From: Corticibacter populi
GTDB lineage: Bacteria > Pseudomonadota > Gammaproteobacteria > Burkholderiales > Burkholderiaceae_C
Assembly: GCF_004217315.1 (NCBI RefSeq)
Contig: NZ_SGWR01000001.1
Coordinates: forward strand, 1,116,001-1,180,000
Direction: 5' to 3'
Length of the DNA: 64,000 nucleotides
Numbering within the stretch: position 1 is the first letter of the stretch; the number at the start of each line of letters is the position of its first letter. Of this stretch, positions 56,486 to 64,000 are shown in pieces. The notes under the pieces were generated by a model. That model did not search any database. It saw only the letters and a program-made list of their open reading frames with translations, and was not told the origin of the DNA. The position numbers and the translations under genes are program-made.

Positions 56486-57501
56486 GCCTCTACAAACGCA
56501 AGGATTCCCCGAATTGGTGGGTCAAACTGCCACCGATCCCCGGCGAGGGTGGAAAGCCGCTGCAGATCAGCACCGGCACGGCCAGCAAGCGGGATGCGCA
56601 GGCATTCCACGACCGGCTCAAGGTCGAGCGCTGGGAGCAGGCCAGGCTGGGTGTCAAGCCGCGCCGCAAGTGGGAAGATGCCGTCGCCAAGTTCCTGGAG
56701 GAAACCAGCCACAAGCGCACGCACAAACAGGACCAGGCCATGCTGGCATGGCTGACCCCTGAACTAGGGGGGAAATGGCTTGACGAGATCGACCGGGCGC
56801 AAATCGACCGCATCAAGGCCAAGCGTGCCAGGATCGCCAGCAAGGCACGCGCCAATCGTTATCTGGCGCTGCTGCGTTCCATCCTGCGCAAGGCGTGTCA
56901 TGAATGGGAATGGATCGACCACATCCCCAAGATGACGCTGTTCCGGGAAAACAATGGCCGCATCCGGGCGCTGACGCGGGAAGAGTTCTGGCGACTGCAC
57001 CGGGAATTGCCACCGCATCTGGCGGATATGGCGCTGTTCGCGGTTTCAACGGGCCTGCGTGCCGCGAATGTGCGCTTGCTGCAATGGGCATGGGTAGACA
57101 TGCCCCGCCGCCACATGCGGATTCCTGCCGACCAGTTCAAGAACGGGGAAGCGCACGGGGTGCCGCTCAATCAGACCGCCATGGACATTCTGAACAGGCG
57201 GGACGGCCTGAACGCGAAATACGTTTTCACCTTCAACGCGAAGCCGGTGGAACAGATTTCGACGCGGGCATGGCGTGCGGCACTAGCTCGCGCCGGAATC
57301 GAGGATTTCCACTGGCATGACCTGCGCCACACCTGGGCGACCTGGCAGCGCCAGGCTGGCACGCCGACGCATGAGCTGCAACGCTTGGGCGGCTGGAAAT
57401 CTCTGGTGATGGTGGAGCGCTACGCGCACGTTGCGCCGGAGGGCTTGCGCGTTGCGGCCGATCGGCTGGATAATGTGCTCGGCTACACGGCAGCTACGTA
57501 G
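56482..57501 (+). CDS. Tyrosine recombinase / integrase
   Basis: 339 aa. An N-terminal Arm/SAM-like DNA-binding region (KRKDSPNWWVKLPPIPGEGG) and a core-binding domain precede the catalytic domain. Active residues seen are Arg193 (STGLRAANV), Lys220 (QFKNGEAHG), His279-x-x-Arg282 (HDLRHTWA), Trp305 (LGGWKS) and the nucleophile Tyr314 (VERYAHV). It lies 43 bp from the right tRNA-Asn, the usual position of int next to attR or attL. It presumably recombines the element at the tRNA-Asn block. Confidence 0.94.
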   Translation: MSLYKRKDSPNWWVKLPPIPGEGGKPLQISTGTASKRDAQAFHDRLKVERWEQARLGVKPRRKWEDAVAKFLEETSHKRTHKQDQAMLAWLTPELGGKWLDEIDRAQIDRIKAKRARIASKARANRYLALLRSILRKACHEWEWIDHIPKMTLFRENNGRIRALTREEFWRLHRELPPHLADMALFAVSTGLRAANVRLLQWAWVDMPRRHMRIPADQFKNGEAHGVPLNQTAMDILNRRDGLNAKYVFTFNAKPVEQISTRAWRAALARAGIEDFHWHDLRHTWATWQRQAGTPTHELQRLGGWKSLVMVERYAHVAPEGLRVAADRLDNVLGYTAAT

Positions 57502-57544
57502 AAACGGCAAGGGGCAGACCGGATGGCCTGCCCCTTGGAAATAG

Positions 57545-57620
57545 TGGCTCCTCGACCTGGGCTCGAACCAGGGACCTGCGGATTAACAGTCCGTCGCTCT
57601 ACCGACTGAGCTATCGAGGA
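57545..57620 (-). tRNA. tRNA-Asn(GUU), right copy
   Basis: 76 nt with CCA. Minus strand starts TCCTCGATAGCTCAG and ends TCGAGGAGCCA; anticodon GTT. It is identical to the left copy except for one compensatory acceptor pair (T-A here, C-G there). It is likely functional and forms the right boundary of the element. Confidence 0.97.
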
Positions 57621-57684
57621 ACAAGCCCAAGATTATATACAGGAAAACGCCCGCACTCCGGCAAACGGCGCGGATTTTTCGATC

Positions 57685-58320
57685 TCAGTCGAGCAGACCG
57701 TTTTTCAGGGCGTAGTAGGTCAGGTCACTGTTGGAGTGCAAGGCCATCTTGGTCATCAGGCGCGTGCGGTAGGTGCTGACGGTCTTGACGCTCAGCGACA
57801 GTTCGTCGGCGATCTCCCCAGCCGTCTTGCCTTTGGCCAGCTTGAGAAAAACCTGGAACTCGCGCTCGGAGAGCTGCTCGTGGGGCAGGCCCTCGTCCTC
57901 GCCACGGCCCAGGTGCTGGGCCAGCAAGTCGGCCACGTTGGGGCTGATGTAGCGTTTGCCCAGCGAGATGACGCGGATGGCCTCGACGATCTCGGACGGA
58001 TCGCACTCCTTGTTCAGGTAGCCGCTGGCGCCCTGGCGGATCAGGTTGACGGCATAGTGCTCCTCCGGGTAGCCGCTGAGGATCAGAATGCCCATGTCGG
58101 GCGCTTTGGCGCGCAGCATCGCCAGCACATCCAGACCGCTCTGGCCGGGCATGGACAGGTCCATGATCAGCACATTGATCTCCTGCTGGCGCACCAGATC
58201 GATGGCCTCGCGCCCGGACGCGGCTTCGCCGACCACGCGCAGATCCACATGTTCGGAGAGGTATTGCCGCAGTCCCGAACGGACGATGGCGTGATCATCA
58301 ACAATCCCTACAGCGATCAT
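57685..58320 (-). CDS. NarL/LuxR-type response regulator
   Basis: 211 aa. The receiver domain has Asp8/Asp9 (IVDDHAIVRSGL), the phosphorylated Asp54 (LIMDLSMPGQSG), a conserved Ser (LILSGYPEEHY) and Lys (GASGYLNKECDP). The C-terminal LuxR helix-turn-helix is LSEREFQVFLKLAKGKTAGEIADELSLSVKTVSTYR. ATG 58320 has AAGGAG upstream; the open frame upstream is not conserved. It is divergent from a histidine kinase across 125 bp, so the two form a two-component system (GacA/UvrY-like in layout). The target genes are unknown. Confidence 0.95.
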   Translation of the reverse strand: MIAVGIVDDHAIVRSGLRQYLSEHVDLRVVGEAASGREAIDLVRQQEINVLIMDLSMPGQSGLDVLAMLRAKAPDMGILILSGYPEEHYAVNLIRQGASGYLNKECDPSEIVEAIRVISLGKRYISPNVADLLAQHLGRGEDEGLPHEQLSEREFQVFLKLAKGKTAGEIADELSLSVKTVSTYRTRLMTKMALHSNSDLTYYALKNGLLD

Positions 58321-58445
58321 GGTGGCTCCTTTTTCGAATACGGCAATGCCAAAGCGCGGCAAGCTTATCATGGCGCCGGACGATCTGACCCGCATTTCCT
58401 GCCCGGCCACCGCGCCGCCCTCCGACCCACAAGACAAACCCTTAC

Positions 58446-59891
58446 ATGCCCCTACCGAAAATGGCCCAAGAACGGGAAAAGCTGCTCGACCCGGCCTTTC
58501 TGCTGGTGCTGGCGCTGATGCTGGCCGCAGCCTTCCTGAGCATCAACGAGATCGCCTACCAGGGGGCGCGCCATGCGGCGCAGCAGACCTTTGCCTACCA
58601 GGACAGGCGCGCCGACATCAATCGCCTGGTGCAGGCATTGTTCAATGCCCAGACCCATCTGCGCGGCTACATGCTCTCGAGCCAGCCTGAACATCTCGAT
58701 CTCTATCAGCAAAGCCGCCAGCACCTGCGCGATGAGCTCGGCGCAGTGTCCACGCGCCTGTCCGCCAGTGACGCCGACCGCGCCACCTTTGGAAAACTGC
58801 AGGAAGAAGTCATCTACCAAATGTCGGAGATGGACCTGAGCCTGCGCCTCTTCCAGCAGGACAAACCCGAGGCGCTGCAATTCCTGCTGAGCGCCGATCG
58901 CGCATCGGAGCCGCTGCAGTCGATCCAGGCCATCAGCGACAACATCGTCCAGGAGCAGGGACAGGAGATGCGCCTGGGCCGGCAGACGCTGCTGCGCTCG
59001 CTGCTGATTTCGCGCATCGGCGTTGCCTTCCTCAGCGCTGCGGCCCTGCTGGCCTTCTGGCTGTATCTGCGGCAGGTCAAGGCGCGCAAGCGCATCGACG
59101 CGCAGATCCAGCAGCGCCTGATGGACGAACGCGACGCCCTGGAGAAACAGGTGCGCCAGCGCACCGCCTCGCTCTCCGAGCTGGCCAGCTACCTGCAGCA
59201 GGTGCGCGAAAACGAACGTGCCCACCTGGCCCGCGAGCTGCATGACGAACTGGGTGCGCTGCTGACTGCCGCCAAGCTCGACATCGCCCGCCTGCGTCCG
59301 CGCATCGACATGGGCAATGCCGAGATCAAGGAGCGCATCGCGCACCTGAGCGACACCCTAAACCAGGTCATCTCGCTCAAGCGCCGCATCATCGAGGATC
59401 TGCATCCCTCGACGCTGAGCACGCTGGGCCTCAATGCCGCACTGGAAATCCTGACACAGCGCTTTACCAACACCACCGGCGTCGGCGTCGAGAGCAACCA
59501 TGAGGTCGTCTCCATCCACAACGCAGACCTGCGCCTGACGATCTACCGCGTCATCCAGGAATCACTCAACAACATCGCCAAATACGCCAAGGCCTCTTCG
59601 GTGCAGACCTTCCTGCACCAGTACCCCAGCCACCTGTTCGTGCGCATTCGCGACGACGGCATCGGCTTCGATCCGGACAAGGTCGGCATCCACTCGCACG
59701 GCCTGCGCGGCATGCGCCACCGCATCGAGGCGATGGGCGGCCAACTGCGCATCGACACCGCGCCCGGCAAGGGCTGCACCATCACAGCGACGCTCCCGAT
59801 GGTGGCCGACCTGCCCGGCGCCAGTAGCCACCCGCTGCCGCCGCCACCCGTCGCACCCATACCCCCATCTGCACCTGAAGCCGCATCCTGA
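58446..59891 (+). CDS. Sensor histidine kinase with CHASE3-like domain (NarX/DegS class)
   Basis: 481 aa. Two membrane helices (about 15-32 and 190-208) flank a periplasmic helical CHASE3-like domain (QTFAYQDRRADINRLVQAL, AQTHLRGYMLSS). The dimerisation domain is HisKA_3 with the phosphorylated His266 in ARELHDELGALLTAAK. The ATPase has the N-box IQESLNNIAKYAKA and the G-box DDGIGFDPD and SHGLRGMRHRIEAMGG. The tail is Pro-rich (PLPPPPVAPIPPS). It is divergent from its likely partner regulator. The signal is unknown. Confidence 0.93.
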   Translation: MPLPKMAQEREKLLDPAFLLVLALMLAAAFLSINEIAYQGARHAAQQTFAYQDRRADINRLVQALFNAQTHLRGYMLSSQPEHLDLYQQSRQHLRDELGAVSTRLSASDADRATFGKLQEEVIYQMSEMDLSLRLFQQDKPEALQFLLSADRASEPLQSIQAISDNIVQEQGQEMRLGRQTLLRSLLISRIGVAFLSAAALLAFWLYLRQVKARKRIDAQIQQRLMDERDALEKQVRQRTASLSELASYLQQVRENERAHLARELHDELGALLTAAKLDIARLRPRIDMGNAEIKERIAHLSDTLNQVISLKRRIIEDLHPSTLSTLGLNAALEILTQRFTNTTGVGVESNHEVVSIHNADLRLTIYRVIQESLNNIAKYAKASSVQTFLHQYPSHLFVRIRDDGIGFDPDKVGIHSHGLRGMRHRIEAMGGQLRIDTAPGKGCTITATLPMVADLPGASSHPLPPPPVAPIPPSAPEAAS

Positions 59892-59998
59892 GTCTCAAAT
59901 GGCAATGATCCGGTGACAGGAATGCGATGTTCGACCAATGTCAACGGTCTTACGGATTGGAACCGTATCCTCTCTTACATTCGGTCAAAATGCGTGCC

Positions 59999-61477
59999 AT
60001 GCAAAAACACCTTCGATTCCATATCATCGGCGCCATTGCGGCCGGCCTGCTGGCTGCATGTGGCGGTGGAGAAAGCGATGGCGGCAATGACCTCCCCCCC
60101 GCACTCAGCATTCAAAAAGTCGATGGCCGCTATCACACCGGCAAGCAGGCGGCCATCACCACATTCAAAAGCCATGAGGCGCCTGCCAATCTGCAGGTCG
60201 GCCGCATCGACCTGCCGGCGCTCGCGGCCGAGAAATCCACCGCACTGCCAGAGCCGTTCGGCGCGCGCAGGATCGGCGAGGCACGCGAGATCGCCAGCAC
60301 CGCCAGTCCGGCCCTGCTGGCCGATCAGTTGCACTGGAGCGTTGCCGCCGATGGCAGCCAGCACGCCGCGATTCGCGTCCAGGCCGAGGCCGCCTTCGGC
60401 CTGCGGCTGGGTCTGCTGATCGAGCAATTACCCGATGCCGCGCTGCTGCGCCTCTACCACGACCAGAACGAGGATGAGGCCTATGAAGTCAGCGGCTCCA
60501 GCATCAATGCCCTGCTGGCCCTGAACGCCGAAGCGGGCGACACCAGTGCCGCAGGCAGGACCTGGTGGTCGCCCAATCTCGGCGGCGACCATGTGGTGCT
60601 CGAGTTGGAGCTGCCCGCCGGAGTGATGCCACAGGCCCTGCAAATCGCACTTCCAACCCTCTCGCACATCTTCACGGATCTCAGCCAGTACAGTGAAGAA
60701 GAGGCATCCGGCAGCATCGAGAAAGCCATTGGCGATGCGGAAAGCTGCAACCAGGATGTCAGCTGCTACAGAACCGGCCAGGAGCAGCGCGATGCCGTTG
60801 CCCGCATGCAATTCGTCGCCTCGGACGGCAAGAGCTACCTCTGCACCGGCACCTTGCTCAACGACGCGATTGCCTCGGACATTCCCTACTTCCTGACCGC
60901 CAACCACTGCATCGGCACGCAGGCCGAGGCCAGCTCGCTGCAAACCGACTGGTTCCTGCGCACGGCCAGTTGCTCGAGTGCCGCGATCGACAGTCGCCAC
61001 ACGGTCCGCGGCGGCGGCGCCCGCCTGCTGGTGAGCACCACCGGAACGCAAGGCTACGACGCCACCCTGCTGGTTCTCAATGACGCCGCGCCCGCCGGCA
61101 CCTACCTGGCCGGCTGGGATGCCAATCAGAACAATACCGTGCAGGCCATCTACGGCATTCACCATCCTGCGGGTGATCTGGCAAAGATCAGCGGTGGCCA
61201 GCTCGTCTCCTACGCCAGCTGCAATGGCAGCGGCAGTTGCTCGACAGAGGGAAGCGACAGCGACAACTACTACGCCGTAAGCTGGGCCAGCGGCACCACC
61301 GAAGGCGGCAGCAGCGGCTCGGCACTGTTCTCGTCGAGCGGGCACGTGCTGGGCACCCTTTACGGCGGCGCCGCCAGCTGCAGTGCGCAACAGGCGCCAG
61401 ACTTCTATGGCCGCTTCGACAAGGCGTTTGCAGCAGGCATGAACCGCTACCTGGCGGCCTCGGAACGGCCGCTGTGA
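59999..61477 (+). CDS. Lipoprotein trypsin-like serine protease
   Basis: 492 aa. The signal peptide IIGAIAAGLLAAC has a lipobox with Cys21, then a Gly/Ser/Asp linker. The pro-region spans about 30-250. The protease domain carries a lysyl-endopeptidase-like triad: His303 (LTANHCIG), Asp354 (GYDATLLVL), Ser439 (EGGSSGSALF). Many Cys in the domain suggest disulfides, so it works in the periplasm or on the surface. ATG 59999 is chosen; ATG 59990 or 59927 are alternatives. The substrate is unknown. Confidence 0.82.
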   Translation: MQKHLRFHIIGAIAAGLLAACGGGESDGGNDLPPALSIQKVDGRYHTGKQAAITTFKSHEAPANLQVGRIDLPALAAEKSTALPEPFGARRIGEAREIASTASPALLADQLHWSVAADGSQHAAIRVQAEAAFGLRLGLLIEQLPDAALLRLYHDQNEDEAYEVSGSSINALLALNAEAGDTSAAGRTWWSPNLGGDHVVLELELPAGVMPQALQIALPTLSHIFTDLSQYSEEEASGSIEKAIGDAESCNQDVSCYRTGQEQRDAVARMQFVASDGKSYLCTGTLLNDAIASDIPYFLTANHCIGTQAEASSLQTDWFLRTASCSSAAIDSRHTVRGGGARLLVSTTGTQGYDATLLVLNDAAPAGTYLAGWDANQNNTVQAIYGIHHPAGDLAKISGGQLVSYASCNGSGSCSTEGSDSDNYYAVSWASGTTEGGSSGSALFSSSGHVLGTLYGGAASCSAQQAPDFYGRFDKAFAAGMNRYLAASERPL

Positions 61478-61514
61478 CGGCAGGCAGGCTCCCGGCCCCC
61501 GACCGGGAGAAACA

Positions 61515-61539
61515 CATGGCGAGCCTGGTTCTCGCCATG
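61515..61539 (+). other. Hairpin after the protease gene
   Basis: CATGGCGAG (61515-61523) pairs exactly with CTCGCCATG (61531-61539) 38 bp past the stop. No T-run follows, so it is a weak or factor-dependent terminator candidate. Confidence 0.4.
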
Positions 61540-61671
61540 CACCGATGATCCCACGGCCCCGGCGCCAGATCGGGCACCATCTGCAGATGGTTTTGCACTG
61601 CGCTGCGCAGACCGGCAAGCTCAAGGAACCTCAAGGGCGGCCGGGAAACCAGACCGCCTTCGCCTTTCACC

Positions 61672-62331
61672 CTATCCGCCGCGATCATACTCGTCGTGCC
61701 GCTGTCGTCTTGACAGGCCCCACAAGGCCAGCATGCCGGGCGCCAGTACCAACGTCCAGATCAGCGTGGAGAGGTGCTGCTGCACCCAGGCCTGATGGCC
61801 CAGCAAGTAGCCCAGGCTGGAAATGCCCACGACCCACAGCAATGCGCCGATCACATTGAATGCGACGAAGGTGGGTCGATGCATGCGCGCCACGCCAGCG
61901 ACAAACGGCACGAAGGTGCGCAGAAATGGCATGAAACGCGCCAGCACCACGGTGATCGGGCCGTGACGTTCATAGTAGCCTTGGGCAAGATCGAACGCGC
62001 GGCGGTTGAAGAAGCGCGAGCCCTCGCGCCGGAACACCCGCAGGCCAACAAAGCGGCCAATCTGGAAATTGCACTGGTCACCCAGGATGGCTCCGGCAAG
62101 CAAGGCCCCCATGCCCAGCGGCAGACTGAGCAGACCTGCGCCCGCCAGCATGCCGACCACGAACAGCAGCGAATCGCCCGGCAGCAAAGGCATGACCACC
62201 AGGCCCGTCTCGACGAAGAGAACGGCGAACAGCAACAGATAGATCCAGGCGCCATACTGCTGTACGGCGACCTCCAGATAACGATCCACATGCAGGATGA
62301 AATCCAGCGGCAAGGTAAGCCATTCCATCAT
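61672..62331 (-). CDS. DedA-family membrane protein
   Basis: 219 aa. DedA/SNARE-associated fold: LLFAVLFVETGLVVMPLLPGDSLLFVVG, GALLAGAILGDQCNFQIGRFVG, HGPITVVLARFMPFLRTFVPFVAGVARM, and helical re-entrant segments. DedA proteins are undecaprenyl-phosphate or lipid flippases/transporters. ATG 62331 overlaps the stop of the upstream membrane gene (ATGA), so the two are coupled. Confidence 0.92.
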   Translation of the reverse strand: MMEWLTLPLDFILHVDRYLEVAVQQYGAWIYLLLFAVLFVETGLVVMPLLPGDSLLFVVGMLAGAGLLSLPLGMGALLAGAILGDQCNFQIGRFVGLRVFRREGSRFFNRRAFDLAQGYYERHGPITVVLARFMPFLRTFVPFVAGVARMHRPTFVAFNVIGALLWVVGISSLGYLLGHQAWVQQHLSTLIWTLVLAPGMLALWGLSRRQRHDEYDRGG

Positions 62332-63047
62332 GCCCGCCCCTGCGCGCTGCCCGCACACCGACCGAGCACGCGTCGCATGCGCCACTGGCCCAGCAGCAAG
62401 AAGAAGTAGGCCACAAGCTCGGCAAACTCCTCCAGGATCTGGCTGGCACCAGCATCCAGGCCCGGTACATGCAGGCCCATATGCCCTTCGGTGGCGGCAG
62501 ACACCATCATGCAGATGCCGAAGAGGCCCAGTTCCAGCCATGGCAACCCACCCTGGCGCCACAGCAGGGGCAGCAGCCGGTCGATGCGCCAACGCACAGC
62601 CGCCACGGCCATCACCGCCAGCAGAAAGCCCAATACGGGTGCCACCGCCCATTTGTAGAGCAGCTGTTGCGACGAGGAAAACACCGGACCCGTCACGGAG
62701 TCCACCGAAAGCGGCACCATCATGGTGGCGCCCCAGCTGAGTTCGCGCAGGGCCAGCGCAAACCAGAACGGTGCCACGATCCACCACACACAGCGCCGCA
62801 CCGGCTGCTCGGCCCGATACGCCTCACGCAGCGCCAACACCCCGCCGACCAAGAGCAGAGCAACCTGCAGATTCTCGATCGGACCGTTCTCCCAGCCGAT
62901 GCGCGGCGGCAGCGACGGCGCCAGCGCGTAGGCGACAAGCAGGAAAATGGTGGTTGCGGTGATGAGAACAGTGACACTGCGCCAGTTCTGGCGGTGTGGA
63001 AAAATCCATGCTGCCGGCGCAGCAGGCCCGGTCTTCGAAGCAGGCAT
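62328..63047 (-). CDS. Uncharacterised multi-pass membrane protein
   Basis: 239 aa, not recognised. About six hydrophobic helices: VLITATTIFLLVAYALAP, LQVALLLVGGVLALR, CVWWIVAPFWFALALREL, YKWAVAPVLGFLLAVMAVAAV, LGLFGICMMVSAATEG and FAELVAYFFLLLGQW. The conserved-looking polar bits REL-SWGATMM and EGHMGLHVP lie at membrane borders. Translationally coupled to a DedA gene, so a lipid-linked role is possible. The 240 bp between it and secG (63048-63287) hold no tRNA or gene I can see. Confidence 0.75.
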   Translation of the reverse strand: MPASKTGPAAPAAWIFPHRQNWRSVTVLITATTIFLLVAYALAPSLPPRIGWENGPIENLQVALLLVGGVLALREAYRAEQPVRRCVWWIVAPFWFALALRELSWGATMMVPLSVDSVTGPVFSSSQQLLYKWAVAPVLGFLLAVMAVAAVRWRIDRLLPLLWRQGGLPWLELGLFGICMMVSAATEGHMGLHVPGLDAGASQILEEFAELVAYFFLLLGQWRMRRVLGRCAGSAQGRA

Positions 63048-63287
63048 GCAAACAATGAATCAAGACAGATGGCGGACCAGCGTGGCGGAAACGCGTGCAA
63101 GGCAAGGCTGAACCAATCGCCATCTGCAGACGACGCGACACGGCGCCGACACGCCAAGCCAACAAGTCCCGCCAGGGCATTGGCCGCCGTGCATTGTCAA
63201 ATCGGATACGCCCATGGCGGGCAACACCACCTGGCCGGGTTCCTCACGCCTTCATGCAGGATGGGACCGAAACAGGGCCCCACGCCA

Positions 63288-63818
63288 TCATGGCTGGCTT
63301 GTCGTCCCTGGCGCCGCAGGCGCGGGCTGCGTGGGCTCTGCATCTGCAGGAGCGGCATTGCCTTCTTCCGCTGGCGCGGGGGCGGGAGCTGACCCTGATG
63401 CGGGTGCGCCAGTCTCGGCACCCGGGATGGCATCGACACGCTCATTGCCGGTAGCTGCCGGAGCCGGCGCCACAGGTGCAGGTGCATCAGCACCAGGAAT
63501 GGCGGATGCCGGGCCACTCTCGATGGGAGCGACAATCGGGGCGTTCTCCAGCACGCTGCTGCCGCCGCCGGAAGGCTGCTGCAAGCCCTTGCCGGCCATG
63601 AAGGCCAGCGCCAGGGTGGCCGCAAAGAACACGGTGGCCGACACCGCCGTCATGCGCGAGAGAAAGTTGGCGCTGCCGCTGGCGCCGAACAGGCTGCCGG
63701 CGCTACCGGTGCCAAAGGCGGCCCCCATGTCGGCACCCTTGCCGTGCTGCACCAGAATCAGGCCGGCCATGGTCAACGCGGCCAGGATCTGGATGGTCAA
63801 AACAACTGTCATCAGCAT
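63288..63818 (-). CDS. secG: Protein translocase subunit SecG
   Basis: 176 aa (E. coli 110). Two membrane helices: VVLTIQILAALTMAGLILVQ and TAVSATVFFAATLALAFMAG, separated by QHGKGADMGAAFGTGSAGSLFGASGSANFLSRM, the SecG signature. The Ala/Pro-rich tail of about 80 residues is typical of Burkholderiales. It sits 66 bp downstream of tpiA, as in that order. ATG 63818 has GAGG upstream. Confidence 0.96.
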   Translation of the reverse strand: MLMTVVLTIQILAALTMAGLILVQHGKGADMGAAFGTGSAGSLFGASGSANFLSRMTAVSATVFFAATLALAFMAGKGLQQPSGGGSSVLENAPIVAPIESGPASAIPGADAPAPVAPAPAATGNERVDAIPGAETGAPASGSAPAPAPAEEGNAAPADAEPTQPAPAAPGTTSQP

Positions 63819-63884
63819 GATGGTTCCTCGGTCTCAGTCAATAGTGTCTAGTGTCGTGTCAGTACAACCTGCGGCAAAAACGCC

Positions 63885-64000
<116 letters not shown>

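Larger units (their letters stand above)
54493..57620 (+). mobile_element. Small tRNA-Asn-integrated element with Rep and integrase
   Basis: Two tRNA-Asn genes in the same orientation flank a 2,976-bp segment (unit length tRNA to tRNA 3,052 bp). They share an identical block of over 60 bp that can serve as attL/attR. Inside are two small overlapping ORFs, a replication initiation protein, and a tyrosine recombinase next to the right tRNA. The segment is rich in perfect hairpins. No capsid, mobilisation or known cargo gene is visible, so it looks like an integrated rolling-circle plasmid or phage satellite (inference). Position 54569-54697 beyond the left tRNA has no gene. Confidence 0.8.

Noticed and set aside
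63048-63287. tRNA-Leu expected after secG in many betaproteobacteria
   Set aside because: No T-loop, anticodon stem or CCA end could be found on either strand.

Overview
The window is GC-rich, densely coded Gram-negative DNA. Gene content points to a betaproteobacterium of the order Burkholderiales, probably Comamonadaceae or a close relative. The pointers are a Comamonadaceae-type trimeric porin, a small phasin, the DapC form of succinyl-diaminopimelate aminotransferase, a SecG with a long Ala/Pro tail next to tpiA, and a BigR-type regulator with a YgaP rhodanese. The species cannot be named from sequence alone. No CRISPR array, rRNA or classical insertion sequence was seen. Two tRNA genes, both tRNA-Asn(GUU), are present.

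Layout. 1-2.2 kb: the end of a nitrate/taurine/thiamine-precursor type ABC binding protein, an isopenicillin-N-synthase-like oxygenase, and a VOC-family gene remnant interrupted by a small dispersed repeat. 2.3-8.9 kb: a heme-globin-coupled GGDEF-EAL protein, ileS with an unusual leader and a degenerate C-terminal zinc motif, and a HAD phosphatase. 9.0-11.5 kb: a divergent sulfur-stress module (BigR-like ArsR repressor, YgaP rhodanese and a DUF2892 protein on one side; AhpD-like and DsrE-like proteins on the other) with a palindromic operator between. 11.6-18.2 kb: porin, dapC, and a Fe3+/phosphonate-type ABC importer. 18.3-25.1 kb: an RND efflux pump with its adaptor, a glutamate dehydrogenase, and a PACE-type exporter. 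25.5-32.3 kb: a complete pgaABCD operon for poly-N-acetylglucosamine biofilm polysaccharide. 32.3-38.9 kb: rhodanese, phasin, and proVW with two tandem proX genes behind a long structured leader. 39.0-42.0 kb: a two-gene operon of unknown product whose main gene fuses a ketoacyl synthase III to a heme-oxygenase-like diiron domain. 42.2-51.8 kb: azlCD, lolA, amn, a P-loop kinase, yejEF without yejAB, an acyl-CoA synthetase and a YigZ protein. 51.8-54.4 kb: cobT-cobS-cobC for the nucleotide loop of cobalamin.

54.5-57.6 kb holds a compact integrated element bounded by two tRNA-Asn copies. It carries two tiny overlapping ORFs, a rolling-circle-type replication initiator preceded by a perfect 11-bp hairpin, and a tyrosine integrase. 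It shows no capsid, conjugation or obvious cargo genes. 57.7-64 kb: a NarL-type response regulator and divergent CHASE3-like histidine kinase, a secreted lipoprotein serine protease, a membrane protein plus DedA, secG, and the 3' end of tpiA.

The most notable items are the tRNA-Asn mini-element with its hairpins, the KAS III-diiron fusion with its coupled partner, a dispersed repeat family that abuts stop codons, and the structured proV leader.
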